A stretch of 64,000 bases of DNA from Paenibacillus sp. PAMC 26794 (lineage in GTDB: Bacteria > Bacillota > Bacilli > Paenibacillales > Paenibacillaceae). The stretch covers positions 62,001 through 126,000 of the forward strand of contig NZ_ANHX01000080.1 in NCBI RefSeq assembly GCF_000316035.1, read 5' to 3'. The number at the start of each line of letters is the position of its first letter. Positions within the stretch are counted from its first letter, which is position 1. The position numbers and the translations under genes are program-made. Below, in pieces: positions 1 through 8,142 of the stretch. The notes under the pieces were generated by a model. The model did not search any database, had not been told where the DNA came from, and saw only the letters and a program-made list of their open reading frames with translations.

Positions 1-1
1 A

Positions 2-1120
2 GTAGATGCCAAGGGCCATACCCTTCAGGCTAAAAACCTGCAAACCGGGGAAGAATTTGAAGATACGTTTGACAAACTGATCGTGACAACGGGTTCATGG
101 CCTGTCGTTCCGAAGCTTGAAGGCATCGAGATGGATAACATTTTACTTTGCAAAAACTACAATCACTCCAACACGATTATTGAAAAAGCCAAAGATGCCA
201 AACGTGTTACTGTTGTAGGTGCAGGATATATTGGCGTAGAACTGGTGGAAGCTTTCCAGATGAACGGCAAGGAAGTTACCCTGATCGACAGTGTGGACCG
301 GATTTTGAACAAATACCTGGACCCTGAATTCACGGATGCGATCGAAGACACGTTGACTGGACGCGGCATCAAACTGGCTCTTGGTCAAACGGTACAGAAG
401 TTTACTGGTGAAGATGGCAAAGTAACTAAGGTGATCACGTCCAAAGGAGAGTTTGAAACCGATCTGGTTATTCTGTGCATTGGTTTCCGTCCAAATACAG
501 AGCTGCTCAAAGGCCAAGTGGATATGCTGCCAAACGGCGCTATCATCGTGGATAAATATATGCAAACGAGTCAAAAAGACGTCTTCGCTGCGGGTGACAG
601 CTGTGCTATTCATTACAACCCAACAGGCAAAGCAGCGTACATTCCACTGGCGACTAACGCCGTGCGGATGGGTACACTGGTAGCTCGCAACCTGGTACGT
701 CCTACGACACCATACATGGGTACACAAGGAACATCGGGTATCAAAATTTATGAGCAAAATATCGCGGGTACAGGGATGACGGAAATGTCTGCTGCTGACG
801 AAGGTCTGATTGTGGAATCTGTGGTACTGGAAGATAGCTACCGTCCGGAGTTCATGCCAACGGCGGAGAAACTGTTGCTTAAAGTGGTATATGAGCAGGC
901 TACTCGTCGGATCGTTGGAGCACAGGTGATGTCACAGGTTGATCTTACTCAATCGATTAATACGATCTCGGTCTGCATCCAAAATAACATGACCGTAGAT
1001 GAGCTGGCCTTCATCGACTTCTTCTTCCAGCCACATTACAACAAACCATGGAACTTCCTGAACACGGCTGGTCTGCAAGCATTGCCACCGGTAGAAATAA
1101 AAGCACCAGCAATGGTATAA
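2..1120 (+). CDS. nox: FAD-dependent NADH oxidase (Nox-type), 5' end outside window
   Basis: Partial gene; the frame is open from base 2, so the start and N-terminal FAD-binding part lie upstream. The protein belongs to the pyridine nucleotide-disulfide oxidoreductase class. Visible parts are the NAD-binding GxGxxG (VVGAGYIGVEL), the segment ending in LCIGFRPN, the second FAD contact VFAAGDSCA, and the C-terminal dimerisation domain (IDFFFQPHYNKPWNFLN). The overall pattern is that of the water- or peroxide-forming NADH oxidases of Firmicutes, which use NADH to reduce O2 in the cytoplasm. The redox-active cysteine that would separate NADH oxidase from CoA-disulfide reductase is in the missing part, so the exact reaction is inferred. 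A rho-independent terminator follows, so it ends its transcription unit. Confidence 0.85.
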   Translation, partial: VDAKGHTLQAKNLQTGEEFEDTFDKLIVTTGSWPVVPKLEGIEMDNILLCKNYNHSNTIIEKAKDAKRVTVVGAGYIGVELVEAFQMNGKEVTLIDSVDRILNKYLDPEFTDAIEDTLTGRGIKLALGQTVQKFTGEDGKVTKVITSKGEFETDLVILCIGFRPNTELLKGQVDMLPNGAIIVDKYMQTSQKDVFAAGDSCAIHYNPTGKAAYIPLATNAVRMGTLVARNLVRPTTPYMGTQGTSGIKIYEQNIAGTGMTEMSAADEGLIVESVVLEDSYRPEFMPTAEKLLLKVVYEQATRRIVGAQVMSQVDLTQSINTISVCIQNNMTVDELAFIDFFFQPHYNKPWNFLNTAGLQALPPVEIKAPAMV

Positions 1121-1165
1121 ACAATGTGATTCGTTGTGAGAGATATGAAAAAAAATAGAATGAGT

Positions 1166-1193
1166 AAAGGCTGGCGATCACTCGCCAGCCTTT
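1166..1193 (+). terminator. rho-independent terminator after nox
   Basis: Perfect hairpin AAAGGCTGGCGA / TCGCCAGCCTTT with loop TCAC, followed by TTTTA. It lies 45 bases after the oxidase stop codon and ends that transcript. An A-run on its left side may also let it act for the convergent gene at 1269-1754. Confidence 0.85.
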
Positions 1194-1268
1194 TACTTAA
1201 TTGATATTTCTAATACATTTAGGATGAGGCTCAATGATTATTATTCATTGTCTGAACTTATAGAGATT

Positions 1269-1754
1269 TTATAGCTCGTTGGTATTTTCAGCAGATATTC
1301 CCCAAGCTTCTGCACTCAAATTGTTTCCACCAGCTCGATATGAGATCTCATAATCTCCGCCTCTAACTCCCTGAGGGTAATCGATATAGCTTTTCCAATC
1401 TAATGTGCCTCCGGCAGGAATGGAATCTTCAATATATACTTTGTCAGAAGAGTGTTTCATAGTAACGGTCATTGTTGATTTTCCAGTGTTTTTAATGAAA
1501 ATTTTAATATGGCCATAGCCTGCCCGAACATAAAACTCGGAAATATCAGACGGACGAGTAGCCAAAGGAGTATGAAAAAGTGTGGATGTTGCCATTGGCG
1601 TGATGATTTGGTCAGGTTCCTCTACAGTAATCGGAGTTACGGGTTGATTAACGTTTAAAATTCTGTCCGGTTTTTGATCGGATGAAGCAGAGGCGGCATA
1701 AACGGATACGGCTAGTAATAAGGACAAAATGGATAATAAAAACACTTTTTTCAT
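1269..1754 (-). CDS. small secreted protein of unknown function
   Basis: A 161-residue protein whose N-terminus (MKKVFLLSILSLLLAVSVYA) is a clear Sec signal peptide with a likely cut after AxA around residues 20-22. There is no lipobox cysteine and no cysteine in the mature part. The mature protein starts with a Pro/Asp-rich stretch and is then predicted by eye to be beta-rich (for example IKIFIKNTGKSTMTVTMKH, then a Gly-rich tail), resembling the small extracellular beta-sandwich proteins common in Paenibacillus. The ribosome binding site AAGGAG lies about 7 bases before ATG. It is a single-gene unit, convergent with the NADH oxidase. I do not recognise a named family, and the function is unknown. 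Confidence 0.7.
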   Translation of the reverse strand: MKKVFLLSILSLLLAVSVYAASASSDQKPDRILNVNQPVTPITVEEPDQIITPMATSTLFHTPLATRPSDISEFYVRAGYGHIKIFIKNTGKSTMTVTMKHSSDKVYIEDSIPAGGTLDWKSYIDYPQGVRGGDYEISYRAGGNNLSAEAWGISAENTNEL

Positions 1755-1994
1755 ATATAGTAGATCTCCTTATCTATATTGGACATACATAGTCATTGTA
1801 CTATAAATGTATAAAAAATAAATATTTTTCCATTACAATCTCTTATTTTATATCAAAAATTCAACCATGAAGAGTTCACCTCCATACTTTGTGATAAAAG
1901 TAACAAACCTGCCGATATCTTCACGTTACAATGAACTTATCAACAAAACCCATGAAATGAATTTGTTCATGATTAGTGAAGGAGAGGAAGACAT

Positions 1995-2846
1995 ATGGCA
2001 GTCAAAACACCACTTGAGGTTGCACAATATACGGCACAAGCGGGGGCCAAAAAAGCGCATAATCCGGTATCTTCGGTGCTGATCCTTGGCTTTCTGGCAG
2101 GTGCATTTATCGCGCTCGGTTTTCTGCTGGATATCCGAGTAATTGCTTCTGCACCGGCAGAATGGGGTAGCTTTGCCACCTTTATCGGTGCAGCGGTGTT
2201 CCCAGTTGGATTGATGTTGGTGCTTATCGGTGGCGGGGAGTTGCTGACAGGCAATATGATGGCTGTGCCGCTCGCAGCGATGACACGCAAAATTACACTT
2301 AGCAGCATGTTCAAAAACCTTCTGCTTGTTACGCTTGGCAATCTGCTGGGTGCGCTGTTCGTGGCTTTTTTCTTTGGCCATGTACTGGGGCTTACCTCCG
2401 AGGGACTGTATCTGACTAAGCTGGTTGATATGGCGGGGCATAAGTTGCATGACGGTTTCCTGCAAGCTTTCATCTCTGGCATCGGCTGTAACTGGCTGGT
2501 CGCGCTGGCCGTGTGGCTATCTTATGCTTCGGATACGATGAGTGGCAAGGTACTAGGCATTTGGTTTCCAACGATGGCATTTGTGGCGATTGGATTCCAG
2601 CACGTTGTGGCCAATATGTTCCTCATCCCGGCGGCAATCTTCGAAGGACATTATTCGTGGGGCCAATATGTGATGAATTTCATTCCGGTATGGCTCGGGA
2701 ATCTGACTGGAGGTGCTCTGTTTGTAGCTGCAGCCTATTGGGTGGTGTACCTGCGCCAAGCTGAGCCAAAAGTGAAGCCAGAGATGGCGACGTCGATCGA
2801 ACCTATGGAGACGGAGGGTAGAGTGATATTGAGTAAGCAGGCATAG
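1995..2846 (+). CDS. formate/nitrite transporter (FNT family) channel
   Basis: A 283-residue integral membrane protein of the FocA/NirC family, which forms pentameric channels for formate, nitrite or related small anions. Family marks are the six hydrophobic segments, the GGGELLTGNM segment (about residues 80-90), the FISGIGCNWLVALAVWL half-repeat near residue 160, and GFQHVVANMF near 205. A highly charged C-terminal tail (about residues 255-283) is not part of the channel core. Start at ATG 1995 is set by AAGGAG nine bases upstream. The next gene on the same strand is a molybdopterin oxidoreductase, so formate is an attractive substrate, but a 427-base gap separates the two and substrate choice is inference. 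Length is usual for the family. Confidence 0.9.
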   Translation: MAVKTPLEVAQYTAQAGAKKAHNPVSSVLILGFLAGAFIALGFLLDIRVIASAPAEWGSFATFIGAAVFPVGLMLVLIGGGELLTGNMMAVPLAAMTRKITLSSMFKNLLLVTLGNLLGALFVAFFFGHVLGLTSEGLYLTKLVDMAGHKLHDGFLQAFISGIGCNWLVALAVWLSYASDTMSGKVLGIWFPTMAFVAIGFQHVVANMFLIPAAIFEGHYSWGQYVMNFIPVWLGNLTGGALFVAAAYWVVYLRQAEPKVKPEMATSIEPMETEGRVILSKQA

Positions 2847-2910
2847 ATGGCACAAAGCGGGGCATATATACACTTATAGCAGAAGTGAAGACGATTCTGA
2901 TCTTGCTCGG

Positions 2911-3040
2911 TTCATGGCGAATATGCTGTGGTGGAGCAGGGCGGGATCGTTTTTTTGTATGGGGTACTTGTTGGAGTTCAACGCAAAATAAATTCGCCAT
3001 GACAAGGTTCGGGGGAACGAAACCTGTTCATGGCGAATTT
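2911..3040 (+). repeat. inverted and direct repeat of a TTCATGGCGAAT motif
   Basis: This lies in the 427-base gap between the FNT gene and the molybdopterin oxidoreductase. TTCATGGCGAAT occurs at 2911-2922 and again at 3028-3039, and its inverse lies at 2990-3001. The latter two form near-perfect 20-base arms (2990-3009 and 3021-3040, two mismatches) around an 11-base spacer. No T-run follows, so a simple terminator is unlikely. It may be an mRNA structure or a regulator site. The rest of the gap holds a 14-base palindrome and a probable promoter (separate entry); no gene is seen. Confidence 0.6.
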
Positions 3041-3168
3041 CGGGAGTGGTCCATGATATGGCATGAGGAGGAAGTGGGGAAACACTAGCCTAATGCCTTA
3101 TTTTTAATTTACCCCTGAATTCTGAAGTTGAATCAAATGGCAAAACATTTTTTTGAAAATATTTTAAA

Positions 3169-3240
3169 GCCGCTATAGCGGCGAATATGAAGCAAAAACA
3201 TACTGTTCTCTTTACGCGATAACCTCGAAGAAGATATGAT
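3169..3240 (+). promoter_or_regulatory. probable promoter and upstream palindrome of the molybdopterin oxidoreductase gene
   Basis: A perfect palindrome GCCGCTATAGCGGC sits at 3169-3182. Downstream, TTTACG (3211-3216) and TATGAT (3235-3240) are spaced 18 bases, giving a plausible sigma-A promoter about 33 bases before the start codon. The palindrome ends 28 bases upstream of the -35 element, where an activator could bind. No known regulator site is recognised. Confidence 0.4.
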
Positions 3241-3273
3241 ATAGGGATAGCTTTTATAGAGGGGAGCCTTACG

Positions 3274-5337
3274 ATGATCGATCAGGAGAATGGTATATTT
3301 GCGGCGGTGTGCCCGCTCGACTGTCCGGACACTTGTGGTCTGTTATTACATAAAGAGAACGGCAAAATAGTGAAGGTGGCAGGCAATCCGGATCATCCGA
3401 TAACCAAGGGTGCCATCTGTAATAAAGTTAGAAATATGACTGAGCGGGTGTATCACCCCGAGCGTCTACAATATCCGATGAAACGTGTGGGAGCCAAAGG
3501 CGAAGGAAAGTTCGAACGAATTAGTTGGGATGAAGCGATTCGCGAGATTACGACCAAATTCACTGCATTGTCCGAAACCTACGGCCCGGAGAGCATCCTG
3601 CCCTACAGCTTTTACGGTAACATGGGCATTCTCGGCGTAGACGGCATGGATCGGCGTTTCTTCAATGCGCTTGGTGCGAGTGTACTGGAGCAGACGATCT
3701 GTAACTCCGCCGGAAATACCGGCTGGAAATATACGATGGGTGCCAATCGGGGAACGGTGCCGGAAGATACGGAGCATGCGGATCTCATCCTGGTGTGGGG
3801 TGGCAATATCGTCAGTACAAATATGCACCAGGTCGTTTTGGCGGAGAAAGCACGCAAGAAAGGCGCCAAGATCGTCGTAATCGATGTTCATCGCAATCGC
3901 ACGGCCCAATGGGGCGACTGGTTTATTCCGCTGTATCCGGGCACGGACAGTGCACTGGCGCTAGGATTGATGTATGTGTTGTTCGAACGGGGACTAACGG
4001 ATGAAGCGTTTATGCAAAAGTATACGATAGGTCATGAGGCACTACGTGATCATGTCCGCAGTTACACCCCTGAACGTGTTGCACGCATTACAGGCGTGCC
4101 GGAGGAAACCATTGTGGAGCTGGCCGAACTATACGGCAACGCACAGGCAGCCCATATTCACATCGGCAATGGCCTCCAGCACCATGATAATGGGGGCATG
4201 AATGTGCGCAGCGTTGCATGTCTGCCTGCTATTACAGGGCAGTGGCTGAAGCAAGGCGGCGGTGCCGTTCGCACTAACAGCTACGCGAGCACGAATAGCG
4301 ACGCGCTCGAACGTCCGGAGCTGCGGCAGAATCCCGAGCCGCGAGTGGTGAACATGAACCGGATTGGCGAAGCGTTGCTGGAAGCAGAGCGGCCAATCCG
4401 GGCGATGATGGTCTACTGCAGCAATCCACTGGTGGTGGCACCGGATACTGAGCGGGTGGAGCGAGGTTTTGCACGGGAGGATCTGTTCACGGTTGTGCAT
4501 GATCTGTTCATGACGGATACGGCGAAATATGCAGATATCGTATTGCCAGCCACATCTTCATTTGAAGCGACGGACCTGTACACCTCTTATTGGCATCAGT
4601 ACGTTCATCTGCAAGAGCCGGTAATCGCACCGATTGGGGAGAGCAAGAGCAATGTGGAACTGTTCTCACTGCTTGGGCAGGCTATGGGGTACGATTCTGC
4701 AATCTTCGGAGAAACACCGGAACAGATGATTGAGGACGCACTTCAGGGCACAGGCAACCCCTACATGAATGGGGTCACGTTGGAAGGACTGAAGGAACAT
4801 CGATTCGTGAAGCTGGATATGACGCCACATGCTACATATCTGGATCAGCTGCCCACGCCTTCAGGCAAAATTGAATTATATTCGGAGACGATGGAACAGA
4901 GAGGGCTTCCGCCGCTCCCTACCTATAGTGCTTTGGTTGAAGGATATGATGGGGAGCATCCGGCTGGACCTGCCGATACGTATCCATTGATGTTCCTGTC
5001 GCCGCCAAACCATAATTTCCTGAACTCCACCTTTGGTAATTCAGCCAAACATCAGCGTTTGGAAAAGATGCCTCTATTGCAGATACACCCCGAGGACGCC
5101 ATCCGTAGAAACCTGGAAGATGGAGATGCAGTGGTCGTATGGAATGATCGTGGGCGCATTGAACTTACCGCCAAGGTGAGTGAAGCCATGCTGCCGGGAA
5201 CAGTGATTAGCCAAGGCTTATGGTGGGATGGTGACGGGAAGAAGCAGCGGGCGAATTCACTGACGTCCAATCGGTTGTCGGACATGGGGAACGGGGCTAC
5301 CTTCTTCTCGGCCACTGTTGAAGTGAAGCGTCAATGA
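3274..5337 (+). CDS. molybdopterin-dependent oxidoreductase (YoaE/formate dehydrogenase-like)
   Basis: A 687-residue protein of the DMSO reductase superfamily, which binds bis-MGD and uses a [4Fe-4S] cluster. The N-terminus carries the cluster motif C13-x3-C17-x3-C21-x27-C49 (CPLDCPDTCG then GAIC). C143 in TICNSAG sits where these enzymes carry the Mo ligand. SFYGNMG, VWGGNIVSTN and the C-terminal molybdopterin dinucleotide-binding domain (from about residue 570, FLSPPNHNFLNSTFGN) complete the fold. There is no twin-arginine signal, so it is probably cytoplasmic. Length and N-terminus resemble Bacillus subtilis YoaE, whose substrate is not settled. With an FNT channel upstream and no Fe-S or membrane subunit next to it, a role in formate or other small-molecule oxidation is a guess. 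Cofactor genes moaA and mobA lie elsewhere in the window. Confidence 0.85.
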   Translation: MIDQENGIFAAVCPLDCPDTCGLLLHKENGKIVKVAGNPDHPITKGAICNKVRNMTERVYHPERLQYPMKRVGAKGEGKFERISWDEAIREITTKFTALSETYGPESILPYSFYGNMGILGVDGMDRRFFNALGASVLEQTICNSAGNTGWKYTMGANRGTVPEDTEHADLILVWGGNIVSTNMHQVVLAEKARKKGAKIVVIDVHRNRTAQWGDWFIPLYPGTDSALALGLMYVLFERGLTDEAFMQKYTIGHEALRDHVRSYTPERVARITGVPEETIVELAELYGNAQAAHIHIGNGLQHHDNGGMNVRSVACLPAITGQWLKQGGGAVRTNSYASTNSDALERPELRQNPEPRVVNMNRIGEALLEAERPIRAMMVYCSNPLVVAPDTERVERGFAREDLFTVVHDLFMTDTAKYADIVLPATSSFEATDLYTSYWHQYVHLQEPVIAPIGESKSNVELFSLLGQAMGYDSAIFGETPEQMIEDALQGTGNPYMNGVTLEGLKEHRFVKLDMTPHATYLDQLPTPSGKIELYSETMEQRGLPPLPTYSALVEGYDGEHPAGPADTYPLMFLSPPNHNFLNSTFGNSAKHQRLEKMPLLQIHPEDAIRRNLEDGDAVVVWNDRGRIELTAKVSEAMLPGTVISQGLWWDGDGKKQRANSLTSNRLSDMGNGATFFSATVEVKRQ

Positions 5338-5526
5338 GTGTGCTTGCGGCGTGATTTTTTTGAGGTAAGATGAACAAAGGCTAGAATTTGAGCAGGATTA
5401 AAGAGCAATTGATGTAACACTTCATAAAACCTTCGCTCTGGCTGGTTATGGTTATGCCGTCAGGGCAAAGGTCTATTTTTCATGGCCATTTGTTTGTGCA
5501 GAGGTACTAAGGAGAATGAATTAACG

Positions 5527-6753
5527 ATGATGAGATGGCTGGATAACTATCCAAAAGAAGTGAGAATATTTTTATTAGCAAGTCTGGTTAACGCAACAGG
5601 CAGTGCATTGATGTGGCCGCTGACCACCATGTATGTGTTTGATGAGCTTGGACGGACGATGGCAAACGCGGGTTTTGTAATCCTCATTCAGTCCCTGGGT
5701 GGCATCTTTGGACAATTGCTTGGTGGTTCGTTGTATCACAGAGTAGGCGTGAAGAAGCTGATTATTGGCTCACTGGCGCTTAATGCGTTAGGTTTGTTTG
5801 CGTTGCCGTGGATTAGTGCGTATTGGGTCGTATTTATATGTGCCATGGGCTGGATTGGGCTGTTCAGTTCATTGTCGCTGCCAGCGATTCAAGCCTTTAT
5901 TGGCTTCCGGTTTGCGGAGCGACGCGGTGAATTATTCAATATTATCTATGTGGCGAACAATATCGGGGTGGCGATTGGTACGGCGCTGAGCGGTTTTCTG
6001 GCTGACTTTTCCTATCACCTTAGCTTTGTACTGAACGGGGTGACCTCAGCCGGATTTGCAATTTTCTTCTGGTATTATCTGTCGCGGGTTGAACCGGATC
6101 AGGGGGAAGTGCATCTGACCAAACGGAAAACCGTCCCCGATGGGCCGGGCGTCTGGGCATTGCTGGGTAATACCCGACTATATCTGTTTATGAGCTTGGG
6201 CGTACTCTTCCTGTTATTCGGCAACTCCATCTGGAACACAGGTGTGTCCCCGTATATCATCTCTGAGGGTATGGAAAAAAGAATGTACGGTCTGCTCTGG
6301 ACCCTGAACGGGGTGCTGATCTTTGTGGGCCAACCTTTTACCAGCTGGGTGAAACGGACCATGGCCCGTACCTCCACTGCCCAGATGACGGCGAGTGCGG
6401 TATTCTATGGCATGGCCTACATTGTCATGATTACCATGTACAGCTATCCAGGCATGGTGCTTGCAATGGTACTTGCCACGTTTGGAGAGATGTTGATTTC
6501 CCCTGCAACGCCTGCGTTTATCTCGGAGCATGCGGGCAGGGCGGCACCTTTTTACATCGGGATATCGGGTGGGATCGGTGCGGTTGGACGGGTTATCGGC
6601 CCCTATGCGATGGGGGTCATGTATGACAAACAGGGACTTATTCCGGTAGCGTGGCTGGCAACAGGCACAGCAGCTATTGCGGTACTTGGTTTTGTGTTGC
6701 ATGCGGTGTTGAACCGTAATCGTGAAGTGAAGGAGTATGGAATGGACGCCTAA
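5527..6753 (+). CDS. MFS transporter (drug/proton antiporter-like)
   Basis: A 408-residue protein with about twelve hydrophobic segments and the major facilitator motif A-like loop between TM2 and TM3 (GGSLYHRVGVKK, around residues 60-70). The cytoplasmic loop between the two halves is around residues 180-200. The pattern fits the DHA1-type multidrug antiporter group, but the substrate cannot be read from sequence. The open frame extends upstream to 5482, but AAGGAG at 5509-5514 points to ATG 5527 (or the adjacent ATG 5530). It stands alone, 190 bases after the oxidoreductase and before an independent promoter at 6849. Confidence 0.8.
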   Translation: MMRWLDNYPKEVRIFLLASLVNATGSALMWPLTTMYVFDELGRTMANAGFVILIQSLGGIFGQLLGGSLYHRVGVKKLIIGSLALNALGLFALPWISAYWVVFICAMGWIGLFSSLSLPAIQAFIGFRFAERRGELFNIIYVANNIGVAIGTALSGFLADFSYHLSFVLNGVTSAGFAIFFWYYLSRVEPDQGEVHLTKRKTVPDGPGVWALLGNTRLYLFMSLGVLFLLFGNSIWNTGVSPYIISEGMEKRMYGLLWTLNGVLIFVGQPFTSWVKRTMARTSTAQMTASAVFYGMAYIVMITMYSYPGMVLAMVLATFGEMLISPATPAFISEHAGRAAPFYIGISGGIGAVGRVIGPYAMGVMYDKQGLIPVAWLATGTAAIAVLGFVLHAVLNRNREVKEYGMDA

Positions 6754-6848
6754 CAGATCTCATCGGGTTGGATAGGATGCGGAAGGAAGAACGAGTTGAA
6801 GTGGACGGTAAATCCACTGTAAACTGTCTGTTCATCCGTAAATTATGG

Positions 6849-6877
6849 TTGACAAAAAAATGTATTTATGCTATAAT
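6849..6877 (+). promoter_or_regulatory. consensus sigma-A promoter of the methyltransferase gene
   Basis: TTGACA (6849-6854), 17-base spacer, TATAAT (6872-6877): a perfect match to the housekeeping consensus in both hexamers and spacing. Transcription would start near 6884, giving a leader of about 75 bases before the ATG at 6959. This leader contains a terminator-like hairpin. Confidence 0.85.
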
Positions 6878-6902
6878 TTACATATAAAAAAATTCCGTAT
6901 AT

Positions 6903-6937
6903 AATAAGATTCTCCTGGCCAGGGGAATCTTATTTTT
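6903..6937 (+). terminator. terminator-like hairpin in the leader of the methyltransferase (possible attenuator)
   Basis: A 14-base-pair stem (6903-6916 with 6921-6934, one G-U pair) closed by GGCC and followed by TTTTTG. It begins only about 20 bases after the inferred start site of the promoter at 6849 and ends about 10 bases before the ribosome binding site (CGGGAGG, 6945-6951). In this place it would stop most transcripts unless relieved. Calling it an attenuator is inference. Confidence 0.6.
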
Positions 6938-6958
6938 GTTTGTACGGGAGGAATAAGT

Positions 6959-7873
6959 ATGAAGCAAAATGAATCCAGTATCACATCATTGATTTCGACT
7001 TTTGGCCGAGCTTATCACAGCCAACATGACACACCCCTCATTTTCGATGATTTTATGGCGAAATTGCTGATCTCTCCTCAAGAGTTTTCAGATATCAGCA
7101 ATAACATGGTTAGAGGCATTCATTTTTTCAACCCGGATATGGCTCACGAGCTCAAGGACGACCCGGAAAAGGTTCTAAAATGGATTACCCAGGTACAGTT
7201 ATCTCCAATAACTCTGGCTCGGGCCGCTTACTGTGAGCATGTACTTTTGCATGAAGTCGCGTTGGGATTGAAGCAGGTAGTCATTCTTGGCGCCGGGATG
7301 GATACGTTTGCTTTGAGGCATCCGGAATTGGAGGACACGCTGGATATCATTGAAGTGGATTATCCGGCTACACAGCAATTCAAGAAAGAGCGGCTGAATC
7401 AGTCCGAGCTGACTATTCCGGACAATCTTCACTTTGTACCCATGGATTTTACGCGTGAGCTTTCGAATGACAGCTTGACTATTGAAGGTTTGAAGAAACG
7501 GAAGACGTTGGCTAGTCTCTTGGGTGTTTCGTATTATTTGCCCCAGAATGATCTGTTTAACGTGATTCGTCATGTGTTTGCGAACCTGCCAACCGGAAGC
7601 TCTATAGTTCTGGATTATGCAGATGAGCACCTTTTTGAGGAAAAAGGAATGTTTAATCGGGTTGAAAATATGGTTAAATTGGCTGCAATGGGTGGTGAGC
7701 CCATGCAATCCGGCTATGCATATGTGGAGATGGAGGCCTTGCTTGATGAAGCAGGGCTACTTATTTATGAGCATCTGACTCCCGAGGCGATTCAGGAACA
7801 GTTTTTCCAGGATCGAATCGATCATCTAAGGGCATTTGAAACGATACATTTCATTCACGCAGTAAAAAAATAA
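6959..7873 (+). CDS. class I SAM-dependent methyltransferase, LCMT/PPM1-like
   Basis: A 304-residue protein of the leucine carboxyl methyltransferase-like family. The SAM-binding motif I is ILGAGMDTFALRHP (about residues 110-123). It is followed by the acidic strand IIEVDYPATQQFKKERL typical of the group, and by SLLGVSYYLP near residue 185. In bacteria these enzymes methylate small-molecule or polyketide-type substrates; the true substrate is unknown. CGGGAGG seven bases before ATG fixes the start. The gene is a monocistron with a consensus promoter and a leader hairpin (6849-6937), and a perfect hairpin at 7928-7956 follows. The strong but interrupted leader suggests conditional expression. 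Confidence 0.8.
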   Translation: MKQNESSITSLISTFGRAYHSQHDTPLIFDDFMAKLLISPQEFSDISNNMVRGIHFFNPDMAHELKDDPEKVLKWITQVQLSPITLARAAYCEHVLLHEVALGLKQVVILGAGMDTFALRHPELEDTLDIIEVDYPATQQFKKERLNQSELTIPDNLHFVPMDFTRELSNDSLTIEGLKKRKTLASLLGVSYYLPQNDLFNVIRHVFANLPTGSSIVLDYADEHLFEEKGMFNRVENMVKLAAMGGEPMQSGYAYVEMEALLDEAGLLIYEHLTPEAIQEQFFQDRIDHLRAFETIHFIHAVKK

Positions 7874-7927
7874 ATCGATCCGGGCATGTAAGTCACCTAT
7901 ATAGCCCGCATTTGCATAGCAGCGGCA

Positions 7928-7956
7928 AACCTTCACCCTGTGGCAGGGTGAAGGTT
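7928..7956 (+). terminator. hairpin, probable terminator after the methyltransferase
   Basis: Perfect 13-base arms AACCTTCACCCTG / CAGGGTGAAGGTT around TGG, followed by ATTTGGTTT. The T-tract is imperfect, so termination is likely but not certain. The rest of the 7874-8142 gap holds no gene that I can see. Confidence 0.6.
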
Positions 7957-8142
7957 ATTTGGTTTGATCAAAGGAACAGCACAAACCATGATTCTGTAGC
8001 CAATAACATCACACGTGATACAAATGTTCAACAATCAGACTTGTTAGGGTGCAATTCCATGTCATTCAATGTCCTCCCCTCTATTTGTGCATAATGCCCA
8101 TATAATAGAATGGATCTGGTTAAAGGCAGGAGGATGCATACG

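Noticed and set aside
143..757. 204-residue open frame on the minus strand
   Set aside because: It runs opposite the NADH oxidase coding frame, has no ribosome binding site and a Cys/His-rich composition typical of antisense shadow frames.
1232..1250. CAATGATTATTATTCATTG palindrome resembling a Fur box
   Set aside because: It lies at the 3' end of a minus-strand gene and beyond the oxidase terminator, not near any start, and matches the Fur consensus poorly on one side.
1867..2082. 71-residue frame before the FNT gene
   Set aside because: It overlaps the FNT start in another frame, lacks a ribosome binding site and has no recognisable feature.
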